DNA from: Grifola frondosa
Taxonomy: Eukaryota; Basidiomycota; Agaricomycetes; Polyporales; Grifolaceae
Length of the DNA stretch: 64,000 nucleotides
NCBI GenBank assembly: GCA_001683735.1
Contig: LUGG01000038.1
Location: forward strand, 358,449-422,448
Direction: 5' to 3'
The notes beneath the pieces were generated by a model. It was not told the origin of the DNA and searched no databases. It saw nothing but the letters and a program-made list of their open reading frames with translations. The first letter of the stretch is position 1, and every line of letters begins with the position of its first letter. Below are positions 11,443-23,281 of the stretch, piece by piece. Position numbers and translations under genes: made by a program.

Positions 11443-14029
11443 TCACATCCCCAATGGCGACAGTAGAACAATCGGGATGAGAGCAGCTGCAAAATAAATC
11501 CATCCATTTCCCTTTCCTCCAGAGGGTCCCGGGGGAGGCGGGGGCGTCGTTCCCGGCTTCGAGCCTCCGCTAGACGGCCTACTGTTCGAGGCCGCGATGA
11601 TGACACTTGTGTGGGTCCTGAGACTCTCATGCATCGCTGCGCGGATGACCGCACGTCCGATAGTAACGCCGACGGGGACGATGACATGGAACACTGAGTC
11701 GTTGCCCCACTGTCCTTGAATGTTCGCCACCCGCTGGCCCGGGGTTGCCTCGTACGTCCCTTGGATGTCGATCCGAATCCAACCCGGCCTATCAGAACCA
11801 GGGCGAAGTGCCGAGGGAATCTGGATGCCCCATCGCTGCTGGACCTCGGTCCGCGTCGTCGACACGCGCGTGCCTGCCTGCGCATTGCTTTGGATTCGAT
11901 CGTCCTCCCATTCGTCGATGACGTGCTGGAATATGCTGAGGACAGTGGGTGTGACGTCCTGCAGGAGGCGTGGGTTCTGCGGCTTGTGCGCATCCTTGCT
12001 CCTACCCTTCTTCTCGCGCCCGGGTGCGCGCTTCACGATGCGGTGACCGAATTCCGCTGCGTCGTCCGGGCGGAAGTACGGTAGCAGACGCTTTAGCACG
12101 TCGTCGTCGACAGTAACGATGTCGAAGTCGCCCACACGGTTAGACACCAGCTCCCAGCACTGGGCTCTGTCATTGTCGGTCGGGTTTGTGACGGGCATGG
12201 AAGAAGTCGCAATTGGTGGTAGGGGTGATCCGTAGTGTCGTAGTATGCTTCAACGCTTTTTCCGTAATAGTGGTCCAGGACAGTGCCCGACACCTTGCTG
12301 ATAATCGCGTAGAGCGGAGAGTCAGAGCTGTCAGCCCCGGAAAGGTTCTCTAAAAACCACTGATTGCTCCAGTCATTCACCGCATCCTCAGTCGTCGTTA
12401 CGCCCCGTTCCTCAGTTGGACTCTTGAATGTGAGCGATCGGCCTGTTTGGGAATTAACGAGAGCAAAAGATAGCACGCGATCCGATAACCTGGACCGCGA
12501 AACAATTGATATTAGGATGTGTGTGTACACCGCCTCGATAAATCGAAACGTACCCGAACAGAAATCCACTGGTGGTATGGGTTGTCCGTTCCGTTGTTGG
12601 GGTATGCCTCGATTGTGCTTCCTCCAGCGTAATGGTCAATAGCGCCAACGGTTTCTGTGTTAACGGTCGCCATACCCTGTCCAGCCCTTTCCCGCGCCCA
12701 GAGGCCGCCATTTTCCCCTTGGCTGCTATTAGCTGCTGTGACCGTAGGCGAGGTTTTCCTGCCGACCACAACCCAACCCGTACCCCGGTTGACAAGCGAA
12801 TAGTGGTGCGGCTGCGTGGGATTGGATATGAACCTCCACTGGACGCTGTAGTCCAGTGCATTGCGCGCACCACTCGACGGTGACACGGTACTGCTGTCCT
12901 GCTTGAGGAACGTCCCTGTCTTTAGATTCTGGATCGTGGACCAGAAGAGTGAGGGGAACGGATACTGATGTAGCCGCCATGTCTGGGTGGTGTCGCCCTT
13001 GTTCGTCTGTGCCTGCAGCGTGCCATATGAAGCCCCTTCGATCACCTGGACAACGGTGTGTGCTACGTTGCTGACGATCCTCACTCTAAATAGCAAGCAG
13101 AATGCGCACTCAGCCTGTAATCCATATACATAGATAGCTGGAAGTACGCACCGATCTTCCTCAGGATCATTATAGTCTACATCTGTGATCTCCCATTGCT
13201 GATTCGGCCCAGCATGATAAGTGTATGCAATGACGGGCGTCCCATCAGCCATACCGCTGCCGGACAAGTCTAAAACCTTCGTATCGTCCTCAACGCTACG
13301 GATCACGTATGCTTCACTACCCTCCTCGGCGTCGAGAAACCAAAGCTGGGATCGGGTAGCGGAAGTGGATGAGATTTTGTTGCCAACAATCACACCCTGC
13401 GTCTTGTCGTACTGAAGATACCAGCCTGTCTGTGCGTGGGAGATCCAATACACGGTTGAGAAGACGACGGGATTATTGGTATTGTTCGTCTAGGTCAGTA
13501 CCTTCTTCGTAGAGATGCTAGTAATGCGATAATATGCCATTCTTTAGTGAACCGCATATTAGCAGTGATGATCATAGTCACGCCAAGCTAGGCTAACAAA
13601 AAAGAAAACTCACCCTCCAGCGTCATCGACCCACTCGACATTCCAATTTTGATTGTTGTTCCCATTGGGAGTATAAATGATGACCGATGCTCCGTCTGCC
13701 GTGTTGTTCTCCTTAACGTCCAAGACATTCGCGGACTGTGCATTGCGGATTCGGAAGCGCACGCCGTCCGAGAGTGCTTCGATAAGCCACATCTGAGATG
13801 ATTCGTGAGTCCCTGACGAACTGGGTACTTGTCCTGGCGGACAAGAGGGACAAGATCGTCAGCCGTTTTTGAGCCAATCCCGAGAATGGACCCGTTTGAC
13901 TTGTTGCGAATCCAGTACGCGCCTTCGGCTTGATATTAACATACAATCACAGTCAGCATAGGCGTCAACATCAATGGCGAATGCATAGAATGTAGTCTCA
14001 CCGATAGACGGATGATAAGGAGTAGACAT
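11443..14029 (-). CDS. Ricin-B lectin repeat protein with C-terminal membrane anchor
   Basis: The exons run 14029-14002, 13928-13614, 13489-13152, 13085 to about 12559, and then about 12500 to 11443. At least six QxW-type motifs mark beta-trefoil ricin-B lectin units: NQNWNVEW, SQLWFLD, NQQWEI, TQTWRLH, YHQWIS and SNQWFLE. A unique domain of about 190 residues follows (from NPTDNDRAQCWEL). Then comes a Pro-rich linker (PPPPPGPSGGKGNG) and the hydrophobic end WIYFAAALIPIVLLSPLGM, which could anchor the protein in a membrane. Sugar binding is inferred from the fold. Single-base frame changes occur near 13838 (an A run), 12559 (a G run) and 12200, so the gene is either damaged or carries assembly indels. 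No signal peptide is evident on the 28-nt first exon. Confidence 0.7.
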
Positions 14030-14249
14030 GACAAGTTGATTCAAGCACGAGATAGGAGCTTTAACGCTAGCAAAGCTGAGGTTTGATGTCGAGGCGAGAG
14101 GACGTGTGACACTTCTGCGGGACTTATGTAGGCTCGTAGACTGTTTCGAACGCCCCGAATCTCCAGCATCATGAGGTCCCAAGCGTCTTGAGTTCCATCC
14201 CTACTGCGGTCTTACTATAGCGATGATACCCCAGCAGGTCGGTTGACTT

Positions 14250-14725
14250 GACATATGACTCGAGAACGTAAGTTTGTCTTGAATGCGAGAGGTAACTCAC
14301 AATCCTTATGAGGTCCGAGAACACCTTCGAGGTCTGGCTCGAGAATGTAAGTTCGTCTATCCATGAATGCGAGAGGTAACTCACACTCCTTACGAACGCC
14401 AAGAACATACTCGAGACCTTGGGACTCATGGCACGAGAACATAAGTTTGTCTATTCATGAATGCGAGAGGTAATTCACAATCCTTGTGAAGTCTGAGAAC
14501 ACATTCGGGACCTTTGAACTCATGATTCGAGAATTTAAGTTTGTCTATCCATGAATGCGAGAGGTCACTCACTTCATACGAAGTCTAAGAACACATCGAG
14601 GCCTTAGGACTCATGACTTGAGAACGTGAGTTTGTCTATTCATGAATACGAGAAGTAACAGGAAGTAACTCACAATCCTTATGAAGTCCAAGAACACATT
14701 CGAAGCCTTGGGACTCATGACTCCA
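14250..14725 (+). repeat. Diverged minisatellite, unit about 91-94 bp, about 5 copies
   Basis: Copies restart with a GAGAAC/T-type core at 14262, 14341, 14435, 14529 and 14620, with a partial sixth at about 14711. Spacings are 79, 94, 94, 91 and about 91 bp. Each unit contains TTTGTCTAT, GAATGCGAGAGGTAACTCAC and a GACTCATGA-type end. It lies 220 bp upstream of the lectin gene start. Confidence 0.8.
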
Positions 14726-15428
14726 CCTATGTCATCTGTGAACAAGGAAGATACCATTTCACAATGGAAGCACTGAACGAAGAGCTGGTTGATCCACGGT
14801 ATTGATCATGAGACCAGGAGGAAAATTTAACATGGTTTGTTGACCTATCTTTTCGACTTCTCTGTCTTAATTGAGAGCAACGGTGGAGGTAGGTGAGAAA
14901 AGCTAGTCCCAAGCCGATGCCCAACTACCTCTGCCTACCGCCAAAACGAAATCAATAACGTTATGGCAAGTTGAGGCGACGCGGAGTTGAACAGTCGAGA
15001 TTCGGGTTGGTGCAATGTGAGTTGTGAATTGTCTTGTCATGCTGGTGCTAGCATGCTGAATCAGATTCAAGAATTTACGTTCAAGTGTCCACGCTTGTCT
15101 CATGAAAGTGACAATTGCAACGTTTGCAGAAGCATTTTATGTGTCATGTCTAAAGGTCGGCGAACTTGTGGCCAATGACTTCTCTGACCGATAACATTAG
15201 CAAGCACATTTGCCGAGCATACTCGGAGCATTACATACATACAATTTGAGAACCACATAGGACCTGGGGAAAGTGGGAGCCCCTCTTCGATGTTTAGGAT
15301 GACTACACATCCCACCTGCGCCGGGCGGCTTCGGGCGGCCTGTCCAATCCAGTCTTAAGGGGCCCGCCGCAAATGCGCATTTCAGCTACAAAGCACCATC
15401 AGTCTTGACTCTGCGCACAAACACCACG
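14726..15428. other. Intergenic, no gene supported
   Basis: Only short incidental frames occur. It includes the promoter of the first YCII gene. Confidence 0.5.
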
Positions 15429-15890
15429 ATGTCCAGTGCGAGCGCCACAAAACAGTTTTTCTTCGTGTACGCGCCAGACCTGCCCGGTGCTGCCCAGCGG
15501 CGGTTCGCCTTCGCGGGAGCCCACCAGGCGAAGAACGCACCACTCCTCGAAAGCGGATTCATCAGTGCGCACAGTCGTTCTGTAGTGCAGTTGTAAATGG
15601 GTGCTGACCTCCGGGCGCTCTTGCAGGGGTCGGAGGGGGCCTCCTCAAGCCGGATGTGACCGCAGATACACCAAATGTCATGGGAAATATCGTTGGGTCG
15701 TTCCTGCTGATTCAGGCAGAGAACATCGATGTGGTGAAAAAGACTTTGCAAGATGATATATATTACACTTCCGGTGAAGTGGTGCGTACCTATCGGTTGC
15801 CTGTTTGCAGCGGTTCATACTGACGGAATACAGTGGGATGTCGACAAACTGGTTATCCTTCCCGCACTTGTTGGCACACCTGTGCCGTAG
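15429..15890 (+). CDS. YCII-domain protein (paralog 1)
   Basis: This is a 115-residue ferredoxin-like-fold protein of the YciI family, small proteins of uncertain enzymatic role. Exons 15429-15564, 15627-15781 and 15834-15890 join in perfect phase. Family features are the N-terminal FFFVYAPDLPG, the helix carrying the HQAKNAPLLESG segment, the strand GGGLLKPD, FLLIQAENIDVVKK, the DDIYYTSGEVW segment, and the final WDVDKLVILPALVG. It shares both intron positions with the gene at 17432, so the two are tandem duplicates separated by the ISA2 gene. Confidence 0.85.
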
Positions 15891-16223
15891 ATGCACAATC
15901 ATACGTATCACCTAACTTCATGTACCGAACTACAAAAGTTATTCCGAGGTGTGGAATGCCTTTCGCAAACGGGGACCATGCATGCGATATCGCTCCCAAG
16001 TTCCGGAAGTGTCGAGTCGTGCTGTGCACGGGTTATTTCATAGTCGACAATCCATAGGGGGTACGAATGAAGCGAACAATGCAGCTGGAATGGCAAGCAA
16101 GACACTAATTATACAAGGGACGTCGCCGTCGCCAGATGAAACTGCGATTCTGGGTTATCGTATTATACCAATGTCTGCGAAATATTGCATAACAGACCTC
16201 TGCTCCGTTCACCACGATTCTTA

Positions 16224-17075
16224 TTAAACCTTGAGCTCCCAGCTCACGCCACAACCGCAGCCGCTCCCTTTTGCCTATGAGAAAGGTCATCAACACGCTC
16301 GAGCTTCTGCCATAGCATCCATGAGTACTCACGTGTGGGTTATCTAATATCCGGAAACTGCTCCCTATCAGCTCCGTCGCAAAGTCGATGGTGGAGCCAT
16401 TCAGAAGACCCATCGACACTGCATCCACGTAAATGTTTGCAGGTGTAATCCGTGGATGGGTAAAATGACTAGAGTGATGCGGTTAAATAAGAAAGTTATC
16501 ACAGAGAGGGGGCGAATGAATCAAGGATGAGGTAACATACTAATCGTCAGATTCTCGACTCTTCGCAAGCTCCATCTTATACTGGTATCCGTGACACCCG
16601 CCGCTTTCTACAGCCACCCTCAGTGCTGCGTCCGGGTTATCTTCGCGTTTCGCTATTGCTCTCAATTGCTGATATAGTAACACCTATGGTAAGCATCTGT
16701 ACTACCCAGCGGGCAAATAAAGAGTGCGCACCTCCGCGGCGCGCTCCGTGACTTCAATACGCGCCTCTTCAGGCGGCAATACTCTACGTCCGCCTCGTCC
16801 TCCGTGTCCTCTTGTATGGCAGACGGAGATGGGTATGAGAGTAAGACAGTGGGATCTGCTGGTGGGTGTGATGCTAATGCAGCGCGCGGAGCATGTGTAG
16901 ATGAGAATGTGCGTCTCAGACTTGCACGCGTCGTGAGGGATGTGTAAGTAGGTCGTATAGAATGGTAGAAACGCGAATTAAAGACCGTTCGATGCGCACA
17001 CCGTTCACAGAGAGGCGTGTGGGTCGAAGACGAGAGAAAGAGACGCAAGAGCTGGGAGGAGGACGGTGTGGACAT
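16224..17075 (-). CDS. ISA2: ISA2-type mitochondrial iron-sulfur cluster assembly protein
   Basis: This A-type Fe-S carrier works with ISA1 and IBA57 in the mitochondrial matrix to mature [4Fe-4S] enzymes. Exons are 17075-16732, 16668-16541, 16468-16333 and 16274-16224. The IscA/HesB core is clear: EVTERAAE, QLRAIAKREDNPDAALRVAV, ESGGCHGYQYKMEL, FTHPRITPANIYVDAVS, LNGSTIDFATELIGSSFRI and the terminal GSGCGCGVSWELKV. That gives all three cluster cysteines (one in SGGCHG, two in CGCG). The Arg/Ser-rich N-terminus with few acids fits a mitochondrial presequence. One base of frame is lost near 16785 between the acidic linker and VLPPEEARIEV, in line with similar breaks elsewhere in the window. 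Confidence 0.85.
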
Positions 17076-17431
17076 GGTTTCGGACAGCGCACTGAGTCCG
17101 CGAGAGATGCGTAATGAGAGACGCCCATGAAGGTCCACGAATTTATCTTATCTTATCTTGCTGCACCTTACTCTCGACTGGCTCTGAGCAGTTTCAATGC
17201 ACTTGTGCGAATACATTCCTGTATGTTCTTGGGATTATCTAGCTTTGTGAAATACCACACAGATGGTTGAGAGAGCTCCGAGAATAGGACATCTTAGAGC
17301 ACGTTGTTTGTCATTTGATCTGATTTCTGGGACCGTGACCATCATCACTATGATCTTACTTATAAAGCTATCGAGCCTGTTGGTTTCCTTGCTTCTTCTT
17401 CCCCCGCACTTCAAGCTTCAGGTCGCCTACC

Positions 17432-17866
17432 ATGCCGCATCTCTTCGTCGTCTATCTGCCTGACTATACCGATGCGGAGGCCTTCCAGCGTCGTCTCTCC
17501 GTGCGTCAGGCTCACCTTGAAAAAGCTCACCAGAATAGCAAGATCAGTGTGTACCGCCGTCGTCTCCCTTCTTGTGATGAGATCTGACACAAGGATGCTC
17601 AGAGGTTGGCGGTGCGATGCTCACGCCCGAGTCCATCGAATCCCCCACCGCAGAGAAGAAGATGATCGGCTCGATGATGATCGTCGAGGCTGAGTCGCTC
17701 GAGGAGGTGAAGCAGTTGGTAGAGACGGACATCTACTACACCGCGAATGTTGTGAGTGTCAGTAGCTACTTCTAACTACTGCAGTTTGATTGACGTGCGT
17801 TACGTGTGCAAGTGGGACAAGGAGAAGCTCGTGATCGCGCCTTTCCTTTCTCCCAAGCCTTTTTAA
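17432..17866 (+). CDS. YCII-domain protein (paralog 2)
   Basis: This protein has 105 residues from three exons, 17432-17546, 17603-17751 and 17813-17866, all in phase. It begins MPHLFVVYLPDYTD and contains HLEKAHQNSKI, VGGAMLTPESIES, MMIVEAESLEEVKQLV, ETDIYYTANVVWD and the end KLVIAPFLSPKPF. It has the same intron placement as the paralog at 15429. Function is unknown beyond the YciI fold. The conserved His in the first helix and the Asp in the IYYT segment correspond to residues proposed as catalytic in bacterial relatives. Confidence 0.85.
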
Positions 17867-18548
17867 TCAGCAAATCGGCTTTAAGAATTCTTTCCGGGAT
17901 TGATCTGTACGATTATTGATTAAGAGTTTACATAAAGGGACCTGTAGGGGACCGCGATCACTAGCGGGATGTAACAAGTATACTTTGGCCAATGGGGCTT
18001 TCAAGCTTTGCGCTCACGCGATCCTTCTATAAGATGTGACGATCTGGGTATGTTTTCTGCGAAGATTAACGACTGTTTAGAATAGACGCTATGCACATTC
18101 CTTGCACCACAACAGGACATAGATCGATCTACTAATAGAACAGCTAGATAGCCTCAAAAATGTGGCGTTGCTTGGCAAGTGGCATCGTTCAAAGAAAACA
18201 CAAAACAATAAAAAACCGCTGCCGCTGTGGGTACTAGCTGTTGGTTTGCTTCAATCTATCTCAGCGAAGACCGCCTCTGCGGTTTCCGAACTTAACATTA
18301 TGGACAGATCAGAAGACATTTGGAATCGGACACATTGTCGATGCAGAATTGAATTCCCTAGCGACATGGGAGCTTATCGGTGCGTGGTCCTTCGATGTTT
18401 TCCGATTTCGCTCTGATGCTTTGTTCACAGCCGCTGTTGCCACACAGAAATCGTGGAGCCTAATGCTTTGTAGTCGCAGCGACATGGTAATAAATACTCG
18501 TGGATTCTCTAAGAGGAGACCACCGCCCCTTCGCCCTCTCATCATATT
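17867..18548. other. Intergenic, no gene supported
   Basis: No splice chain or domain was seen. The accessory block with repeated gene families starts after this gap. Confidence 0.45.
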
Positions 18549-18997
18549 ATGATCCCTCAGCGCTCATCTCCACTCTCTCCTATGTGTCCTAGGGATGATC
18601 CACAGCTAGATGATTCCGAGGAATGTGAAGTTGAAAATATCCTGAAGCTTGAAGACCTGTCAGACCATGACACCGGAGCTGTCCAGCATCAAGTGCCGCG
18701 TTTTCATCCACGCGTTTTACCTCGCAGGCCCATTCCAGTGGTCACTTTCCATTCACTTATTCCTCCTAGAGAAGGCGCCCTAGATATGGCATCAAATAAA
18801 CACGCCACCGCGGAATGCATCATCACCATCTGATATCCGCGCTATGAAAATTGATGGATAGAGTGGGTTCTCTATGGCACAGAATCAATCTCTTTCGCCA
18901 TCCAGCGTAAGTGCTCAGTTGCACATTCATTTCCGAAGGAGAACTCACTTAATTTATACTTTAGATGAAGCTATTCAACGCTGGTCGACGAAAATGA
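18549..18997 (+). pseudogene. Decayed LFDAP coiled-coil family member
   Basis: The first part encodes an acidic N-terminus (SEECEVENILKLEDLSD) resembling that of the copy at 20836 (VEDEPLL). A GTAAGTGCTCAG donor near 18907 and a TTTAG acceptor near 18964 match the family intron. Exon 2, however, reads KLFNAGRRK and stops at 18997, so the coiled-coil tail is lost. It is the most eroded member of the family in this block. Confidence 0.5.
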
Positions 18998-19555
18998 GAA
19001 AGATGAGTTCATGAATACCGGACATGGTGCAGATCAGTACTGGCGAAAGGAGAAAGATCGTCCTAATTTTAATAAGGCATGCTAATACATGGAAAATCTA
19101 CGTTCATTTTTCCTTCGAGAAGTCTGAGAATGGTTATCACAGTCTTTCTGTGAATTCGTTAGGGAGGACAGCGAGATTTAAGAAAACACGAAGTTACGAA
19201 TTTTGGAAAGTGGCACTCTGTGGCGCGTCAGGGACGAAGCCTTTGCCAATCAAGCACAAACAAACTGAGTTCGTTGCTTTGCCACCACGTTCAGCCAAGC
19301 TTGAGCAACCTTTCCTCATTAATCGTTCTTCACCACGCGACACGATGGTGACTGTCGCGGACCCGAGGCCTTTTATTGTCACACGTCGCGCTTTAAGTTC
19401 TGTGGTGATGTTTCAGTTGCTTTGGCCGCCATGTCTGTGGCTCTGCCACCTCTTTGGCCATGGCCTAACCCATATGGATCATGTTGTGGCTATCGTCCGC
19501 GCGGCATAAGTACTCTGTCCTGTGCATTGAGAAACGAACAGGTTCCTTCCACATC

Positions 19556-20224
19556 ATGGCTTCCAAGCCAACTAGCGCTGCTTTCCCTCGCATCTATAAC
19601 AGACATTACTCGTGGCTCGATGGTCCCAGCGAGGGCAAAGCAAAGATGCTGCCCAAGATTGAAGAATGTGCTGCGGAGGTGTCTGGTGCCAAAGCTCACG
19701 TCAAACCTGTCTCTCCAGGATGTTCTTCCGTTATGTCGCCTGTCACCGCCACCTCTGCCGTCCCGAATTGCTTCTCCACAGCCATACAATGTCAACGTGT
19801 ACCACCACGAAGCCCAGAGGTATGCGATTGTTCTGCTTATTTGTAGCCGCCAAGGTGCCTGACCCACGCTTTTTCTCAGAAGAAATTGTTTGACGCGCCG
19901 CAGCTGACCCTGTCTCACCGACACACCAAGGCATTATTAAAGGTTCAGGAAGCGCGAATAGAGAGGAAAACTCTCGAAGCTGAGGTCAAACGCTGCGAGT
20001 TCCGTGTACGTGTCTGGGAAAAATCCAAGCGAGCAGACCGCCTGGCAGGCGTCGGAAAGCAGAAGCGGAGATACAAGAAGCTGGAGAAGGCATCGCAGAG
20101 GGCGAAGAATTATCAGCTAGCCCGTCAGCTGAGTCTCGCCAATGTATCGTCGACGATACAGTCCTGCATCAGCACCGGCAATGCGCGAGGCCTCCTGTGC
20201 AATTGTCCGGAATGTACAGCATGA
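19556..20224 (+). CDS. LFDAP coiled-coil family protein (copy 1)
   Basis: Two exons, 19556-19819 and 19880-20224, join in phase to give 202 residues. The N-terminal half is a Ser/Pro/Ala-rich, probably disordered segment. Exon 2 starts with KKLFDAPQLTLSHRH, followed by a highly basic coiled coil rich in Glu, Arg and Lys (RIERKTLEAEVKRCEFRVRV) and a short Cys tail (LLCNCPECTA). The family is unknown to me. The LFDAP motif at the exon junction and the basic coil are shared with the copy at 20836, and the family recurs next to the kinase and nuclease genes. A nucleic-acid or protein-binding adaptor is one possibility. Confidence 0.6.
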
Positions 20225-20835
20225 GATGGACGCAGAAAGCAGCCGAAGATGGGAATTTAGGACAGCGTCGTATTGAGAAGGTCCGAACTTTCACCTACGT
20301 CACTCGTTTTTCTTATGTACTACTCAGATTATATTCCTATGCGATGGCAAATTTTCAACTTAAGCTACGTTCAGTTTCCTGTCTTTGATTTCCAAGTGGT
20401 AAACTGGGAATCACTTGAACCAGTAGGAGAGCTTGGCTTGCAGCAGTCGCGGGGAGTATGTGTGGCGTTGATTCACATGTTGGCAGGTTGGACTGCTAAA
20501 GGTGAGCTATTGTAAACACATCCAACACGCATAAAACTCAGTAGCATGCATGAAAAAAATCTCAGAATGACCGGAAAGTCTGTTAGGTTCAAGTACGCAT
20601 CGCCGATACGCGCGGGAAATTGGTGATATAATTTTTAGGTCATTAATGCACTCCAGCTTGTGTTTTCGTGTGGCAGTGGCGTCGCGCTGAGTTCTACATT
20701 TGTGGCTCACAGAGTCTTGCCGCTTTGATTTCTCATTGTTATAGGATGGGCTTTGAATTCGGTAAAAACCCGTGAAGATTGCTTACCTGGAGCACTTCTA
20801 CCTCTCAACGCTCTGGAACACATTCTACGCAAGAA
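20225..20835. other. Intergenic between LFDAP copies
   Basis: No gene is supported. Short open frames overlap without domains. Confidence 0.45.
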
Positions 20836-21662
20836 ATGGTCAATAACGCTACTTCCGGTTGTAGCAGCGCCCTAAATTCATCTCAGCGGTGCAAATATGC
20901 CAACTATGGTACGACCGAGGTGGCCATGATCAAAGTCGAAGACGAACCTCTCTTAAACCCGTCAGATATCCAGCATCCAACACAAGCCTTGGGTCCCGAC
21001 CTAGACGAAGTCAATCTTCACGGTGCCAGCTGGATTAATCCTCCACCATCCTTCCACTGTCCCGGCTCAGGTTGGAACTTCGTCGTACTTGCGGTGCCAT
21101 CGAATGTTCCTGTGTTCTCTCAGAGCGCATCACCTGTCATTGTCGATGATCGAATGCCCGTACAGTCAGCACAGGGCCGTCCTCTTACCGCTGACGTGGC
21201 GGAAAGTCGTGCTGATGCTTCCTTCAGCACTTTCAGCACAGCAATATCTCTTGACTCAGCCTCACGAGCTACCTTGATGGCTCCCATCACGCTCTTTCCC
21301 TCCCCTACAGCTTCGGAGAACCAACATGTATTGACGTCTGATTCATCTGTAAGTGCCTGAACTTATGATCGGGTTGCAACTTACTTACATACTTTATCTA
21401 GGTGAGACTGTTTGACGCGCCGATGCCGTCTGACCAGCACGTACACAGCGTTGTCGTATCAAATCGACGAGAGGCGTTGTTGAATAAAGCAAAAGCGAAG
21501 AAGAAAGTAGAGAGGTTTCACCGCCTGATGAAGAAATGGGAGAATAGTAATATGGGCACACGAGAACACCGCCTGCGGAAGATCAAAACCCATATCAAGC
21601 ATTTGCAGGAAGCTCGACAGGCGTTAGCCCATGCGCAGAGTGTCGTGGACAAGTGGAGCTAA
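20836..21662 (+). CDS. LFDAP coiled-coil family protein (copy 2)
   Basis: Exons 20836-21348 and 21402-21662 join in phase for 257 residues. The ATG at 20836 is the first methionine of the open frame. The N-terminal exon is acidic and Ser/Pro-rich (KVEDEPLLNPSD) with no domain. Exon 2 opens with VRLFDAPMPSDQHVHSVVV and continues as a basic coil (NKAKAKKKVERFHRLMKKW, LRKIKTHIKHLQEARQALAH). Intron position and the LFDAP motif match copy 1. Its 3' tail is also recognisable as relics at 24070 and 30070, each between a kinase and a nuclease gene. Function is unknown. Confidence 0.6.
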
Positions 21663-21951
21663 AGGAAAGTTGTTTTCGTCGCAGCATCCACACTATGTCT
21701 ATGCATTCTTAATGATGATAGCATAACTAGCTTCATAATTACCTAAAGTAACAAATCTCTATTTCTTACTAAAGCTATGTTTTTTCTCCAAATAACGAGC
21801 GCTACCCAGCCTGACGAGCGTTAAATGTTGGCCACATTTGGAAGATCCCCTCGAATTCCAACCGCCTCATGCGCGAGGCGTTCGACTACCCAACGGCATC
21901 TTACAATTCCCTGGATAATCTACGCCTACATCCGACTCGTCAAAACCTAAT

Positions 21952-23146
21952 ATGGATGGAAGTCATTCTGTTGTACGGTCCATTAGACTGATATGACTGT
22001 CGACTAACGGAGCCCTTTGCAGGCCCTAAACGCAATCTCGACGATCACTGTTCACAGGATTGCACACATCAAGGGCGATGATGCGACGGACTGCCCGTTG
22101 CGCATGGCACGCGTCGCAATCCCTAAGATGAAGCGCCAGATTCACCAACCATGGGAGCCGTTTATCAGTCCTGATGGCTACCCCGAGGTTGCGCCCTCTC
22201 GGCTGCCGCCTGAAGGAGATTATCATGTCGAACTCTCTCTTGAGCCGCTCAATCAGACCATCGGTTGCGAGGAGAATGGAAATTATGGACGTTGTGGCCA
22301 TGTGTTTGCTGCTACTCCCATCTCTTGGTCAGATTCTTCCACCAGTCCGTCTCAGGACCCGTCGACGTTGATCGGTCGCCTTCCTCCTCTCGCCGTCAAG
22401 ATAGCCCGCTTTGGATATAAGCACGAGCTACTCTTAGAAGCCTCCGTTTATAAAGAATTGGAAAATCTTCAAGGCGTTTCTATTCCTCGTTGCTATGGAC
22501 TCTTCGAGGGAGAACTGGAGGATGGTTGGGAGAGAGTCACTGTGAAGCCAGACTATGAGGGTTGGGACACAACCACGGACGAACATGCGCAGATCTCTGA
22601 TCTCCCACTGGAGTTCAACGCCCTCCCTGCAGAGCAATATAAGAAATTGTTTTACGAGAAATTGGAGCTTGCGACGCAGGAACTGCGGTTCAATCGGGCT
22701 CACAATGGTCCTGGGGGCTCCAACACTGTCATGCTCCTTCTTCTCGAGCGGTTGGGTGGGAGGCTACCGATCGGTATTAATCTAGGACCCGAGTTAAGGT
22801 ACGCACGCAGACATACCAGTCCAATCCCACGACCGCTGAACTGACGTTTCATGTCGTTAGAGCGGATATGCATGCACTTTTCGAAGATATGGCAACACAG
22901 GGTGTCGTTTACTATGATATCCGATACTTCAACATTCTGCAACCGCTTCCAAGTCCTCCTGGGTTCGCAGGCCTGACATGTCCTCATCATCACCGTCGGC
23001 ATCTGTGGAGGATCATCGATTTCTCCCATTATGTGTACAAAGTGGCATTTACCATGGAATTCATGAACGACAACAACGCGAGAAATGTGAACAGATTCCT
23101 GGACTGCTTAGAAGCGGGAGAGATGTTTGAGCTTCCACACGTATGA
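21952..23146 (+). CDS. Atypical protein kinase-like protein (kinase copy 1)
   Basis: Exons 21952-21972, 22023-22798 and 22861-23146 join in phase to give 360 residues. The kinase core is complete: Lys133 in PPLAVKIARFG, Glu146 in ELLLEASVYKEL, a catalytic loop with Asp284 and Asn289 (YYDIRYFNIL), and a metal-binding Asp318 in RIIDFSH, where DFS replaces DFG. About 20 extra residues rich in Pro, His and Cys sit between the catalytic loop and DFS. The N-terminal 120 residues are family-specific. The copy on the minus strand at 27668-28972 has a central exon of exactly the same length (776 nt). It belongs to the expanded agaricomycete kinase-like families; a substrate cannot be named. It runs toward the nuclease-like gene at 24264. 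Confidence 0.75.
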
Positions 23147-23281
23147 ACTTCCACGTCGCTAGCTATATACCTGACGTGTTTTATCTGTCCTCCCGATTTA
23201 TCCAACGTACTCATCCCAACACGCGTTCCCTCCAAGGATATCCAGACCCTCCGGGAGTGCTCAAGTGCTTTATCGTAGTTG

